Both the position numbers and the translations under genes were made by a program. From assembly GCA_938075155.1 (NCBI GenBank), contig CALJGL010000009.1, positions 103,111 to 167,110 on the forward strand: 64,000 bases of DNA. Direction: 5' to 3'. Source of the DNA: UBA12191 sp009937185. GTDB lineage: Bacteria > Planctomycetota > UBA8108 > UBA1146. Positions within the stretch are counted from its first letter, which is position 1, and the number at the start of each line of letters is the position of its first letter. Below the pieces are notes generated by a model. It had not been told where the DNA came from, did no database searches, and worked only from the letters and a program-made list of their open reading frames with translations. This document shows, one piece after another, positions 46,379 to 55,572 of the stretch.

Positions 46379-49300
46379 TTATAGGTCTTCTTTTTTTACC
46401 TTACGAATCGTGATCTCAGGTTCGTCTATTGTTCCGACTACTCTGAATCTCAATAGCCTGTTTGCTATATCAGAGATGAGAGGCGTTCCACCCAGAGTTT
46501 GCGGTTCAAAGATGAGATCAATCGATTTGTCGAATCCAAAATTCCCTTTTCCAAAGATGTCTCCTGATGTGCTTTTGAGAACTATTGACCCCATCCCTTT
46601 GAATTCGAAGATCGAGTCATGAATGGTGAAAGCACCTCTGGCAGATGAAATTTTATTGTTACTTCGATTTAGACCTTCCAAAGGATTGATCAAAGCTCCG
46701 GCGATCAGAGGTATTCGAGCCAGATTTCCGGAGGTAATCGCGAAAAAGCCGTCTCCAACAGTTGATCCTCGCTTTCCGACCTGCCCCGTAAATCGCGTCG
46801 AAATCTGTGTCTCGCCTGCGATGTCTGGTTTGGAAAAAAGTCTCATAGAGCATTCTGATAGTTGCAGATCTTTAACGAGAACTTCGCCGGCATAGTTTCC
46901 TCCGGCTTCGTTGAGATCTACGAAAAAGAAACCATCCAGAGTGCCGCCGTAAATACCCGCAGGTCCAATTTCTGCCTGGAATAATCGAGACGTGTCATTC
47001 GGTAATCGATCGAGAACCCAATCACTGGGAATATCAAATTTAGCGGAGCCAGATGGAGTCAATCGTGGGTGTACTTTTCCATAAGAAAAGTCGAGGGTTC
47101 TTTCTTCAGGGACGGTTGCCAAAAACTTATTGAAATTGAGGGAGCACTTTCGTAACTGTCCTGAAAATGTATGTCCACTGCCCGGCTTGATCCCGCCATG
47201 GACCTCGAAGAGTGCCTGGAGATCTTCAGATTCAATCCCGAAGTCGATGCCACCCTGGTCGATTCTTCCGCGAGCATCATAGCGAACAGTCTCTTCGATT
47301 TCTTCGAGATCGTTTTTCTTGAATCTGTGAAGGATGTCGAGAGTTCCCTGAACGAGACCTACAAGATTCATCTGTTGAAAAAAGTCACGGGGGTCATCCG
47401 GCAGACTATTCACAAACACAGGTTCGGAAAGCGACATACCGCGTCCGTCGGGTCCAGGATCAACAGTGATTTTCATGGCTAACAATGTAGCGTTGAGATC
47501 CTCTTCACCCAGGGTGTCGTCGGGACCTATCTCTCCGGAGACGATGATGATAGGAGACGCCTCAGGGTTCGTGGAAAGTTCATCGAGACGAACTCGTTTC
47601 TCTGAACTGGAGAACACGACCTGTCCACTATGGAAAACTAATGGATAGGGCAAGCTGTCATATTTGAGCTGCAGTGGATCTGCGATTCTTGCCCGAACGT
47701 AGATCTCTAACTTTTGATTTGGTTCCTTATGGAGTTCCACAACAGTGTCGAGCGAGCCGCCACTATTCAGGATATCGAGAGAGCGTAGTCGATTTCCAAC
47801 ATCGGTAGGGAGGGCTCTCAGTAATTCCTCATCAGGGATTAAGCGAGCACTTTCAATGGGAACCTCGACTGCACCGGTTTCGAAATCGACATAACCAGAC
47901 GGAATGCTGACGAGACTTTCCCCATTTCGACCCTTGAGGTCTCTGAGGAGCATTTTTTTCCCAGAGATGTCGAAGGTGATCTCTCCTATGACGTCATTAA
48001 TTCGATAGGGGAAGGCTTTATGTTCGAGGCTGGCCTTAGTGGGTTCGACCATGACTTTTAAATCGAGAGGTTCGCCGAGTTTTGTTCTTTCCATAACGAT
48101 GGAGAGGTCAGCAAATCCTTGAGGTGAATAGACATCGTATGAGCGAGAAAATTTATCTCCAAGTGCGGTTCTTACCCGGTCGTCGATCGGGATATTCTGA
48201 CCTTCGATCAGAAGATGGCGCTCTCCGAATGGGACCAATTCGAAAGAGCCCCTCGCTCTGACAGGTGTCTCAGAGAGTCCGCCCGCAAGATCTACTTCTA
48301 TGAGTCCCGGCGTGTAACGAACCTCTCCGTTGATATCTCTAAGTGGGTAAGGATATGGAGCATAGTTTCCATCAACGTTCTTGAGAGAGAGTTGTACTTC
48401 ACTGACTTGAGGAGGGAATTTATCACCTGTGAGAGATATCTCGAAATCAAAGGTGCCGGAAGGGTTATAGGTGTCCCAAATCTTTTGCCCCTCTGGTACC
48501 AAGATTTCATAGATACGAGGTTCAAATGCGAGCCCACTCAATGTGGCGCGAAGATCGCTGGATCCGGGCTGTAAAGTTTCAAGTTGGATGGCCCCTTCAA
48601 GCTGGGCCTCTGCTCCCAATATTTTTCCAGTCAGCGGATTTCTGAATGATATAGAACTGGGGGTGATTATCAGTTCGCCGGCCAAATCGGTGAGATTGAT
48701 CCGAGGATCTTCAAGTTCCAATTCACCTTGAGAGAGATTAACGGTCATCGCATTTTTAACTTCGCGTGAATCTCGGAAGAAGAGTTCATGCTTCAGGCTT
48801 GCGACTCCACTGGGATTGTATCGGTCCCAAACCAAACGGAGTGCCGGCGGAATTCTCTGCCGAAGTTCTTCGTCGAGCGAGAGTTGATCCACTTCGAGAA
48901 CAAGTTCGAAATCACCGAGAGACAGTCTTCCACCGCCATCTAGGCGAATGCTTTTTACGGAACTGTCAAATGCGAGACCGTCCATTTCCCACAGGTCGGG
49001 ATCTTCAGAAGATATTTCTAGGCGAAGTTGGGAAACGTCGAGTCCCCCAGGGCTATGGGCTACAGTTTCTGGGCATGTTTGAACCTCTAGATTTCGAATT
49101 ACAAATTCAGGAGGTTCGATCACCTTTTTTTCAGAGGTGAGAATGGATTCCTCTTCGGTGAGAGGTCCCTGGACAGGTGAGGTGGATTCACGCACCACAT
49201 TCAGGAGGGTGAGATCGCCACGGTTATTTCTCTCAAGAACGACTGTTGATTTATTCACCTCGACTCGTGAGATGACAAAATTTCCAGAAAGAAGTCCCAG

Positions 49301-49663
49301 TATTGAAAGATCAACATCGAGCGATCCGATTCTTAACAGTTCTGCAAATCGGCTACCTTCCGGAGAGTGGATGACTAAATCTTCCACGAGAACACTAGAG
49401 GGCCATTCCCATTGAACCTTGGCGACACTGAATCCCGTGGAGATGCGCTCTTCTAGAAGGGAGGTTGTTCTGAGGTAGAGTTGCTCCGGGCTTAAGACCC
49501 GTTCAGCGACCCAAAAGAACACTCCAACGAGCATGACGGGAAGAACGACAAATAAAATAATTCGTCGTGTTCGGATCGCCCTTTGTAGAGTCTGTGTGGA
49601 TTTCTTGTGTACCCGAGGTAACGGAGTCGGATCTGCGGATGGCATCTCCGGAGAATCATTCAC
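46379..49663 (-). CDS. AsmA-like large envelope protein
   Basis: 1094 residues. One N-terminal membrane segment (about residues 34-52, IILFVVLPVMLVGVFFW) is followed by a long, repetitive beta-rich periplasmic region. The N-terminal pattern (lipid-groove strands beginning SVLVEDLVIHSPEGSRF, then LLRIGSLDVDLSILGLLSGN and VISRVEV) and the C-terminal AsmA-like end with GTIDEPEITI match AsmA/YhdP/TamB-type proteins, thought to bridge inner and outer membranes and move phospholipid. This fits a diderm envelope. It is the last gene of the operon with alr, separated by five bases; an AGAGGG at the end of alr may serve as ribosome site. Confidence 0.85.
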   Translation of the reverse strand: MNDSPEMPSADPTPLPRVHKKSTQTLQRAIRTRRIILFVVLPVMLVGVFFWVAERVLSPEQLYLRTTSLLEERISTGFSVAKVQWEWPSSVLVEDLVIHSPEGSRFAELLRIGSLDVDLSILGLLSGNFVISRVEVNKSTVVLERNNRGDLTLLNVVRESTSPVQGPLTEEESILTSEKKVIEPPEFVIRNLEVQTCPETVAHSPGGLDVSQLRLEISSEDPDLWEMDGLAFDSSVKSIRLDGGGRLSLGDFELVLEVDQLSLDEELRQRIPPALRLVWDRYNPSGVASLKHELFFRDSREVKNAMTVNLSQGELELEDPRINLTDLAGELIITPSSISFRNPLTGKILGAEAQLEGAIQLETLQPGSSDLRATLSGLAFEPRIYEILVPEGQKIWDTYNPSGTFDFEISLTGDKFPPQVSEVQLSLKNVDGNYAPYPYPLRDINGEVRYTPGLIEVDLAGGLSETPVRARGSFELVPFGERHLLIEGQNIPIDDRVRTALGDKFSRSYDVYSPQGFADLSIVMERTKLGEPLDLKVMVEPTKASLEHKAFPYRINDVIGEITFDISGKKMLLRDLKGRNGESLVSIPSGYVDFETGAVEVPIESARLIPDEELLRALPTDVGNRLRSLDILNSGGSLDTVVELHKEPNQKLEIYVRARIADPLQLKYDSLPYPLVFHSGQVVFSSSEKRVRLDELSTNPEASPIIIVSGEIGPDDTLGEEDLNATLLAMKITVDPGPDGRGMSLSEPVFVNSLPDDPRDFFQQMNLVGLVQGTLDILHRFKKNDLEEIEETVRYDARGRIDQGGIDFGIESEDLQALFEVHGGIKPGSGHTFSGQLRKCSLNFNKFLATVPEERTLDFSYGKVHPRLTPSGSAKFDIPSDWVLDRLPNDTSRLFQAEIGPAGIYGGTLDGFFFVDLNEAGGNYAGEVLVKDLQLSECSMRLFSKPDIAGETQISTRFTGQVGKRGSTVGDGFFAITSGNLARIPLIAGALINPLEGLNRSNNKISSARGAFTIHDSIFEFKGMGSIVLKSTSGDIFGKGNFGFDKSIDLIFEPQTLGGTPLISDIANRLLRFRVVGTIDEPEITIRKVKKEDL

Positions 49664-49668
49664 CGTGT

Positions 49669-50823
49669 TTACCCTCTTTCGACTTCCAAATGGTCCTGAT
49701 CGGTGACTTTATCTTCCAACTGACTAACCGGCACACGTGTGATTCGTCTTCCTAGAAGACAAGTCACTTCATATGGGACGAGGTTGCACCAATGAGCCAA
49801 TTCTTCGGCGCGTATGCTTTCCCCGTTATCTTCACCCAACAGTGTGACGAAGTCTCCGACTTCAACACCCGGGACATCGGTGACATCGATAGTCGTGTAG
49901 TCCATGGTGACCCGACCAACTACCGGAACTTTTGTTCCCCGAACGATGACAAATCCCTTATTGGAAAGAGAAGTGGGGAGACCGTCATGGTAACCGATAG
50001 ATATCGTCGCCAGCCGGGAATCCCGCTTTGTCACGAACGTTCCACCATAACCGATGGAACGGCCCTCGGTATGGTCTCTCAGGTAAACGATTTGGCTGTG
50101 AAGTGAGAGGGCGGGGCTCAATTGAAGATTCGTGTCGTCCTTGGGTAAAATCCCGTAGATCCAGCCACCCAACCGAACCATGTTGAAATCCGGATCAGTA
50201 CAGCGAAGAGCCGATTTACTCGCATCGACGTGAATAAAGGGGGGGTGAATACCCAGCTCCTGAAGTGTGTTTAAAACAAGTCTAAACGCTGTTTTTTGAA
50301 GATGGACGATTTCGTCAGAGCGTGGAGTGGAGAGATGAGTTCCTAGACCCTCTAAGTGGAGCCATGGGCTCTTTTCAATAATTTGAGCATATTTTGCAGC
50401 GTGTTCAGAACTGACACCTAATCGCGACATGCCGGTATCTACCAAAAGGTGTACGGGGATCGGTTTACCGCGATTTTGAGCCAGCTTTTCTAGCTCAGCG
50501 ATACGGCCAGGAGAGTGAATCGTGACAGTGATGTCTTGTTCCATCACTGAATCTAATTCCGACTCAATCAATGCACCGAGTACAAGAATCGGAGCGGTGA
50601 TGCCATGTGCTCTCAGGTCGAGTGCTTCTCTAGATGTTCCAACGCCGAGGTAGTCAATGCCGTCTTCTTGAAGTCTCTTGCAAACTGAAATTGCTCCGTG
50701 GCCGTAAGCATCCGCTTTGACGACCGCGAGAATACGCCGCGAGGGTAACATGTCTCGGGCACAGCTTAGATTAGTAGAAATGCGATCAAGATCGATGCAT
50801 GCCCAGGCTCTGTCGCCTTTCAT
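49669..50823 (-). CDS. alr: Alanine racemase
   Basis: 384 residues, the usual length. It interconverts L- and D-alanine for peptidoglycan. The pyridoxal-phosphate lysine is Lys36 in AVVKADAYGHG; the second catalytic base is Tyr259 in SIGYGGTF, on the C-terminal beta domain; RVTMDYTTIDVTDV is the typical C-terminal motif. The start overlaps tsaB by four bases (ATGA), so translation is coupled. This operon order (carbonic anhydrase, tsaB, alr, AsmA-like) ties cell-wall and envelope genes to a tRNA-modification gene. The presence of alr supports a peptidoglycan cell wall. Confidence 0.96.
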   Translation of the reverse strand: MKGDRAWACIDLDRISTNLSCARDMLPSRRILAVVKADAYGHGAISVCKRLQEDGIDYLGVGTSREALDLRAHGITAPILVLGALIESELDSVMEQDITVTIHSPGRIAELEKLAQNRGKPIPVHLLVDTGMSRLGVSSEHAAKYAQIIEKSPWLHLEGLGTHLSTPRSDEIVHLQKTAFRLVLNTLQELGIHPPFIHVDASKSALRCTDPDFNMVRLGGWIYGILPKDDTNLQLSPALSLHSQIVYLRDHTEGRSIGYGGTFVTKRDSRLATISIGYHDGLPTSLSNKGFVIVRGTKVPVVGRVTMDYTTIDVTDVPGVEVGDFVTLLGEDNGESIRAEELAHWCNLVPYEVTCLLGRRITRVPVSQLEDKVTDQDHLEVERG

Positions 50824-51566
50824 GATCGCTCCTGTTCCGCAAGTTTTTTTCTTCTCACTTCTTCAGCACGGCTGACTCTGAGATATCGCGGCTGCAATTG
50901 GTGAGGATTCTGCCAACCGGTAGGGGGCTCGAAGTCTTCTCGAAAGGTGCGGATCGCTTGGACCGAAAGTTCCCAACCTGATCGCGCAGGAGGTTGGTCG
51001 TATTCGATTTCTGAGACCGGAATCCCTTCGGACCATTCTAGATTTCGACAGCCACTTCCAACAACTCCTGTTCCTTCAGCGATGAGTGCTGGTAGTTCTT
51101 CGACTTGAACCGCCATTTCTTCGCTAGCAGGCGTGATCTTTCCAGAAGAAGCTTCAAAAATTCCCATATCCCTATCGCCTCCACTGGCATCCAGAATGGC
51201 AGCCCAGCGTCCGTCTTTTCCCAGTCCGTGAACCATACATTCGAGGGAAGACAGACCCAAAGCGGGGATATTGAGTCCCCAGCTGAGAGCTTTGGCAGCG
51301 GCCACTCCGATACGGATACCTGTAAATGAACCGGGACCGCGACTGACAGCGATGACGCCTAGGTCTGATCTGCTGGCATGTTCTTCGATCAGTGTGTCAA
51401 TCCTTGGCATGAGTTCTTTGCTATGGACTAACCCGGGACTGAAAGGAACTTGTGCGATGAAATCTCCCCCGATACTTCCTAATGCGATCGACCCTTGCCG
51501 TTGGCTCGTTTCGATCATGAGAATCAATTGATCTTCTTTAGGGATTTTACGGGGTTCTAGATTCAT
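50820..51566 (-). CDS. tsaB: tRNA threonylcarbamoyladenosine biosynthesis protein TsaB
   Basis: 248 residues. TsaB is the inactive ASKHA-fold partner of TsaD and helps place threonylcarbamoyl on A37 of ANN-decoding tRNAs. Motifs: the opening MIETSQRQGSIAL, SPGLVHSKELMPRID, and AVSRGPGSFTGIRIGVAAAK, which is diagnostic. It overlaps both neighbours by four bases (carbonic anhydrase gene upstream, alr downstream). tsaD and tsaE are not in the window. Confidence 0.95.
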   Translation of the reverse strand: MNLEPRKIPKEDQLILMIETSQRQGSIALGSIGGDFIAQVPFSPGLVHSKELMPRIDTLIEEHASRSDLGVIAVSRGPGSFTGIRIGVAAAKALSWGLNIPALGLSSLECMVHGLGKDGRWAAILDASGGDRDMGIFEASSGKITPASEEMAVQVEELPALIAEGTGVVGSGCRNLEWSEGIPVSEIEYDQPPARSGWELSVQAIRTFREDFEPPTGWQNPHQLQPRYLRVSRAEEVRRKKLAEQERS

Positions 51567-52123
51567 CGTTCATCCCCGTAATTGCGATGGAAGTGGCGAG
51601 CATTTTTTGCATATTTGGATGCAGCACTCACGAAACTTCTTCGCTCTTCTTCGGTGACTTCGCGAACAATTTTTCCTGGGACTCCGACTACCAGTGATCC
51701 ATCGGGGATATTTGATCCCGGTGGAACGACAGCCCCTGCCGCAATAAGGCAGTGATCACCAACGATGACATCTTCGAGTAGGACTGAACCCATCCCGATG
51801 AGTGTATTAGAGCCCACCTTCAAGCAGTGAACGATAGCTCCGTGACCGATGGTGACGTCATCACCTATTTCCAGCGGTTTTCCTGGATCAGCATGAACCA
51901 TGCACAAATCTTGAATATTGACCCTTTGACCCAGTGTTATTTTGGCGTCATCTCCGCGAAGAACCGCTCCGTACCAAATACCTGAATCTTTTCCGATATG
52001 GACATCGCCGACAATTGTGGCGTTGCCGGCATGAAACCAGCCATCTCGATGTTTGAAATCACCGCCGATGTTGAGATCAACGGCTGCATCGGCGTCTGCT
52101 GTGTTTCTATCAGGAGAGGTCAT
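51563..52123 (-). CDS. Gamma-type carbonic anhydrase family protein
   Basis: 186 residues of left-handed beta-helix hexapeptide repeats (IVGDVHIGKD, VTIGHGAIV, VIVGDHCLI). The three zinc-binding histidines of gamma carbonic anhydrases are at 77 (MVHAD), 94 and 99 (GHGAIVHC). The family includes YrdA and PaaY. It hydrates carbon dioxide or has a related role; activity in these short relatives is often unproven. First gene of the minus-strand operon. Confidence 0.92.
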   Translation of the reverse strand: MTSPDRNTADADAAVDLNIGGDFKHRDGWFHAGNATIVGDVHIGKDSGIWYGAVLRGDDAKITLGQRVNIQDLCMVHADPGKPLEIGDDVTIGHGAIVHCLKVGSNTLIGMGSVLLEDVIVGDHCLIAAGAVVPPGSNIPDGSLVVGVPGKIVREVTEEERRSFVSAASKYAKNARHFHRNYGDER

Positions 52124-52313
52124 TCCACTACTTTCTGATGTCTAAATGGCAGCATGAGAAACGAACTGATTCTTCTCCCGAGTATGGACGAGGAAGACAA
52201 TAACCGGGCAGGGCCAGAGTAACTTGTTGGATCACCCCTTGCCCCCCCTGTATTGGGATCACGATAATCAAGGTATGGGGAGCCAGCAACAACTGCGGGT
52301 GAAGGAGTTTTTA

Positions 52314-52682
52314 ATGCCACACGTGATTCTCAAGGGTCGGATATCCCTCAAGGAGATCTGGAGTGATTTTTCTCCTCGTCAGGATGTGACAGGAGCCCGT
52401 GTTCAGAACTATATGGGGGTCTTTTTACGGAGTGACGAGGGGCAATTGCTATACCGTTGCCTCGCCGTGGAATTAGGAGTGACGCAGACCTTTTTCTTGA
52501 TAGTCGACGACAAGGGCGGTTCCTACACCGTTAAGTGTGTGAATGACCCACATTTGGAAAAGGGACCTGTCGTTAAAGACATGATTGTAACGATCAGTAA
52601 AGAGCTGATAGCCAGGGGGCTCGTTTTGGAAAAGACCAATATTACTGAATTTGATTTCGTCACGGGCGAGGAGTCAGAATGA
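52314..52682 (+). CDS. Hypothetical protein, first gene of a two-gene unit
   Basis: 122 residues from ATG 52314, which has AAGGAG six bases upstream; the frame could extend back to 52224 but without such a site. No signal peptide or membrane segment. It looks like a single alpha/beta domain (MPHVILKGRISLKEIW ... VTISKELIARGLVLEKT). Its stop overlaps the start of the next gene (ATGA), so the two are translated together and probably act together. Family not recognised. Confidence 0.8.
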   Translation: MPHVILKGRISLKEIWSDFSPRQDVTGARVQNYMGVFLRSDEGQLLYRCLAVELGVTQTFFLIVDDKGGSYTVKCVNDPHLEKGPVVKDMIVTISKELIARGLVLEKTNITEFDFVTGEESE

Positions 52683-53620
52683 GCCTTTCCTTGTTATTGG
52701 CCATCATTTGTTCGCTTCCTCAGGGGAGTTCTCACCTTGTTGAGACACAGATTTTGCCACGATCTTCTGATAAGTCGCCGAGTAAGGTTTGGAGTGTCCC
52801 CGATTTGAAATCAGGGCCTGTCCCCAAAACGCTGGTAGGTCTGGATAAAATTTTCAAGAAATGCATCACCGTTTTCGGTATTCATGTCTTGGCCACGGAA
52901 GATTTCGATGACACCAAGTTTCGCCACGTGGCTTCAATCTTAGCGGAGTATCTTGATAACGACGAAGATGGTCAGCCAGATAACCCTCTCGTGGTGGAAG
53001 CGATGTCCTCCCGATTGATGGCGATGGTTTTGTTTCGCACTGAGAGACAGATGTCTCGGCTCGACCGGTCTGCAGTAGAAGATTATGGGTATCGATATCT
53101 GCAGGGACAGTTTGAGGAAGAGACAGATCCTGAAGATCGATTCGATGCCACGCTGGAAGAAGTCCTGCATCTGGTAACGACCGGATATGCCGAAGCCTAT
53201 CCCAGAGTCTTTGGCACATTACCTGGAACTGAACTCTCCGATTGCTTGGATCGGGCAAGAGGGGGGCGATACGCCCGTGTGCCTCGTTCGTATCCTGACG
53301 AAGCTTGGTTTCACTATGACGATCGTTCTTGTGATTATTCTTGTATGGGAGTGGAGTATCTATATTGGGCGCTCACATCACTTTTGGGCGCACAGTCAGA
53401 ATCGAATCGGCGTAGAGAAATTATTCATGAATGGAAATTGGTCACCCCAGAAAGTGTTCGAGAGCGTGATCCGTGGATTACTTCTTTATTGACGAATGAG
53501 AAGTATAGGTGGGCGATCGAACTTCCCGACGGTAAGTATTCCCCGGGGAGCCAGAAGAAATCAGGTCCCGAAAAAAAGGGATCTTCACAGGAGTCTGGTC
53601 AGGAAAAAACTCGTGACTGA
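52679..53620 (+). CDS. Secreted protein of unknown family with EExxH motif
   Basis: 313 residues with a short signal peptide (MSLSLLLAIICSLPQGSS). A calcium-loop-like DNDEDGQPDN lies near residue 95. EEVLHLVTTGY at about residue 165 resembles a degenerate zinc-metalloprotease helix (HExxH with the first His replaced by Glu), followed by a conserved-looking aromatic segment (SYPDEAWFHYDDRSCDYSC) with two cysteines. The C-terminus is a Lys/Ser/Gly-rich tail. Possible metal-dependent hydrolase, which is a guess. It overlaps the upstream gene by four bases and converges with the BtpA-family gene 17 bases away. Confidence 0.8.
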   Translation: MSLSLLLAIICSLPQGSSHLVETQILPRSSDKSPSKVWSVPDLKSGPVPKTLVGLDKIFKKCITVFGIHVLATEDFDDTKFRHVASILAEYLDNDEDGQPDNPLVVEAMSSRLMAMVLFRTERQMSRLDRSAVEDYGYRYLQGQFEEETDPEDRFDATLEEVLHLVTTGYAEAYPRVFGTLPGTELSDCLDRARGGRYARVPRSYPDEAWFHYDDRSCDYSCMGVEYLYWALTSLLGAQSESNRRREIIHEWKLVTPESVRERDPWITSLLTNEKYRWAIELPDGKYSPGSQKKSGPEKKGSSQESGQEKTRD

Positions 53621-53636
53621 TCTCCGTTGACTTCTC

Positions 53637-54434
53637 TTAGCTTTGGGCTTTATTCACCAATGCACGTACTCTTTCCTCATCGACGGGAGCGTTCACCTGA
53701 CCATTAATTTTCAGGGAAGTTCCGACGATGGCACCGTCTGCCACTGAGAGTAATGACGAGATGTTTTCCTCACTCGCACCACTTCCGATGAGAAGTGGAA
53801 CGTCGGGAACCGAGGCGCGCACGACTTTGAGTTCGTCTTGATCCACTGAAGACCCTGTTGCCGCTCCTGTGACAATCACCGCTCCTGCGTGCCCTCTTTT
53901 GACGACGTCTTGTGCGGCTTGTTCTATATCGAATCCTGCCGGACGCAGTGCGTGCTTCACTCCGATATCTGCAGCGATCGATATGTTTTCCGCATCCCAA
54001 GATTGTTGTTGGCGAAGAGTGCGATGGGCTTGGCCTTGAATCCAGCCTTGATCGGTCAGCATGGCAGAGGTGTGAACATTAACTCGAATGAAGGAACCTC
54101 CTGCTGCGGCTGCAATGGCGAGCGCCGAGCTGGCATCATTCCTGAGAACGTTGACTCCGATGGGAAGATCTCCTGCGGCATCTCGGATAGACCGAATGAT
54201 CACACTCATCTCTGCGATGGTGTTCGCTTCGACTTGATCGGGATAGAACGGAGCATCTCCAAAGTTTTCGACGATCAATCCTGCCACGCCACCGGAGATC
54301 AGAGCTTGAGTATCTGCTAGGGCAAAATTGAGAAGCTCTTTTCTGGAGAGTCTATGGGAAGGACTTCCAGGAAGTGCAGGAAGGTGAATGACACCGATGA
54401 TGGATCGGGATCCCTGAGCAATGGGAAAATTCAT
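53637..54434 (-). CDS. BtpA/SgcQ family TIM-barrel protein
   Basis: 265 residues covering one TIM barrel. GVIHLPALPGSP opens the barrel, VNVLRND and RVNVHTSAMLTDQG lie in the middle, and IGSGASEENI with IVGTSLK form the C-terminal phosphate-binding strands. BtpA is known from cyanobacteria, where it stabilises photosystem I; in non-photosynthetic bacteria the family has other, mostly unknown roles and includes SgcQ of a sugar operon. Nothing here suggests photosynthesis. Monocistronic by context. Confidence 0.9.
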   Translation of the reverse strand: MNFPIAQGSRSIIGVIHLPALPGSPSHRLSRKELLNFALADTQALISGGVAGLIVENFGDAPFYPDQVEANTIAEMSVIIRSIRDAAGDLPIGVNVLRNDASSALAIAAAAGGSFIRVNVHTSAMLTDQGWIQGQAHRTLRQQQSWDAENISIAADIGVKHALRPAGFDIEQAAQDVVKRGHAGAVIVTGAATGSSVDQDELKVVRASVPDVPLLIGSGASEENISSLLSVADGAIVGTSLKINGQVNAPVDEERVRALVNKAQS

Positions 54435-54606
54435 CGGACTCCTCTCGTCGGTCTTGCATGGTAACCTCCCGAGGGGACCGGGTCAGGGCGATGCTGATGT
54501 TTCCTTCAGATTGGAACGCTTCGCTGGAGTTTGAATGATCTGACGATGTTGGAATGATTCGACGATGTTGGCAAGATTCGAGGGAGATCGATAGGAAGGT
54601 TTCACG

Positions 54607-55314
54607 GTGGAGTCAATGGCGGATAAACCCCAAAAGCGCGTGATTGTGACCGGAGCGAGTCAGGGATTGGGACGGGTTCTCTCGGAGTTATTGGCACAAT
54701 CCGGGTGGCGAGTGGGAGCGGTAGCAAGGAACAGTGCTGCGCTTGAAAATTTGGTCTCGACCACAGGAGTTGCTGCGGCCCGAGGGGCGGATTTGACCGA
54801 CCCTGAAGCGGCTCGCACAGCGATCGACGAACTGGCAGAAGAGCTAGAAGGCCTCGATGCTCTCGTGAATAACGCTGGAAAAGTCCATTTTCAGCCCTTC
54901 GAAGAGACCCGTTCCGGGGATTATTTGCGAGTGTTGGAACAAAATTTCCTGACAGCGGTGTACTCCACTCAGGCCGCATTGCCATATTTAAAGGCATCCG
55001 AAGTCGCCTCGTTGGTCCAGATTTCGTCAATTTCTGGAACTCAACCGCTTCCTGGGGGGGCCGCATATTCCGCAGCCAAGCATGCCCTAGTGGGTTGGAG
55101 TCGCTCAATATTTGGGGAGCTTCGGGAACAAGGAATTCGCGTCAGTTTGCTCCATCCGGGCTCTATTACGCCAAATGAGGACGAATCGGTCTCTGAGAAT
55201 CCAGCGATGTCACCCCATGAGGTGGCTCGCATGGTGCTGCACCAACTAGAGGCTCCTCCGGGAACAGTGGTCAGCGAGGTTGAAATTCGACCCTTATTTC
55301 GACCACGTCGCTGA
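54607..55314 (+). CDS. Short-chain dehydrogenase/reductase
   Basis: 235 residues of classical SDR type. The NAD(P)-binding TGASQGLG starts at Thr15, NNAG lies at 88-91, the catalytic Ser is in QISSISG (140-143) and the YxxxK pair is Tyr154-Lys158 (YSAAK). The start is GTG 54607, with AGGAAGG seven bases upstream; an ATG at 54616 is the alternative. Substrate unknown: the family covers sugar, steroid, acyl and other alcohols. It lies upstream of tpiA but with a 258-base gap containing a likely promoter and a tandem repeat, so it is probably separately transcribed. Confidence 0.9.
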   Translation: MESMADKPQKRVIVTGASQGLGRVLSELLAQSGWRVGAVARNSAALENLVSTTGVAAARGADLTDPEAARTAIDELAEELEGLDALVNNAGKVHFQPFEETRSGDYLRVLEQNFLTAVYSTQAALPYLKASEVASLVQISSISGTQPLPGGAAYSAAKHALVGWSRSIFGELREQGIRVSLLHPGSITPNEDESVSENPAMSPHEVARMVLHQLEAPPGTVVSEVEIRPLFRPRR

Positions 55315-55338
55315 CGGAAATCCAGTAGTAGCAACAGG

Positions 55339-55367
55339 TTGACTCTAATTCACCACCGGGATACTCT
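55339..55367 (+). promoter_or_regulatory. Candidate sigma-70-type promoter ahead of tpiA
   Basis: TTGACT (55339-55344) and TACTCT (55362-55367) are separated by 17 bases. It lies about 200 bases upstream of tpiA and would transcribe through the 14-bp tandem repeat. The -10 match is only moderate. Confidence 0.4.
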
Positions 55368-55451
55368 GGTCTGCTTGTGCCTACATCGACTTTGATTCCC
55401 CTTTCGGTCTTGTGAAGTTACGATGTGGGGGCCACTAAAGACCCATACAGC

Positions 55452-55513
55452 GATCATGGCTCATCGATCATGGCTCAGCGATCATGGCTCAGCGATCATG
55501 GCTCATCGATCAT
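55452..55513. repeat. 14-bp tandem repeat upstream of tpiA
   Basis: Four complete copies of gatcatggctca[tg]c and a fifth started (gatcat), in perfect 14-bp register; the only variation is one T/G site. It begins 121 bases and ends 60 bases before the tpiA start. It could be a multi-site protein-binding array or a slippage-prone spacer. GATC is present in every copy. Confidence 0.9.
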
Positions 55514-55572
55514 TACTTTCGAGGTCATTGGCATAGAGGTCGTGTTCGACCGAGTCACCGACGAGGAGAGTT

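Noticed and set aside
53637..54434. Photosynthesis-related function from the BtpA name
   Set aside because: No other photosynthesis gene is present, and the family is common in non-phototrophs.
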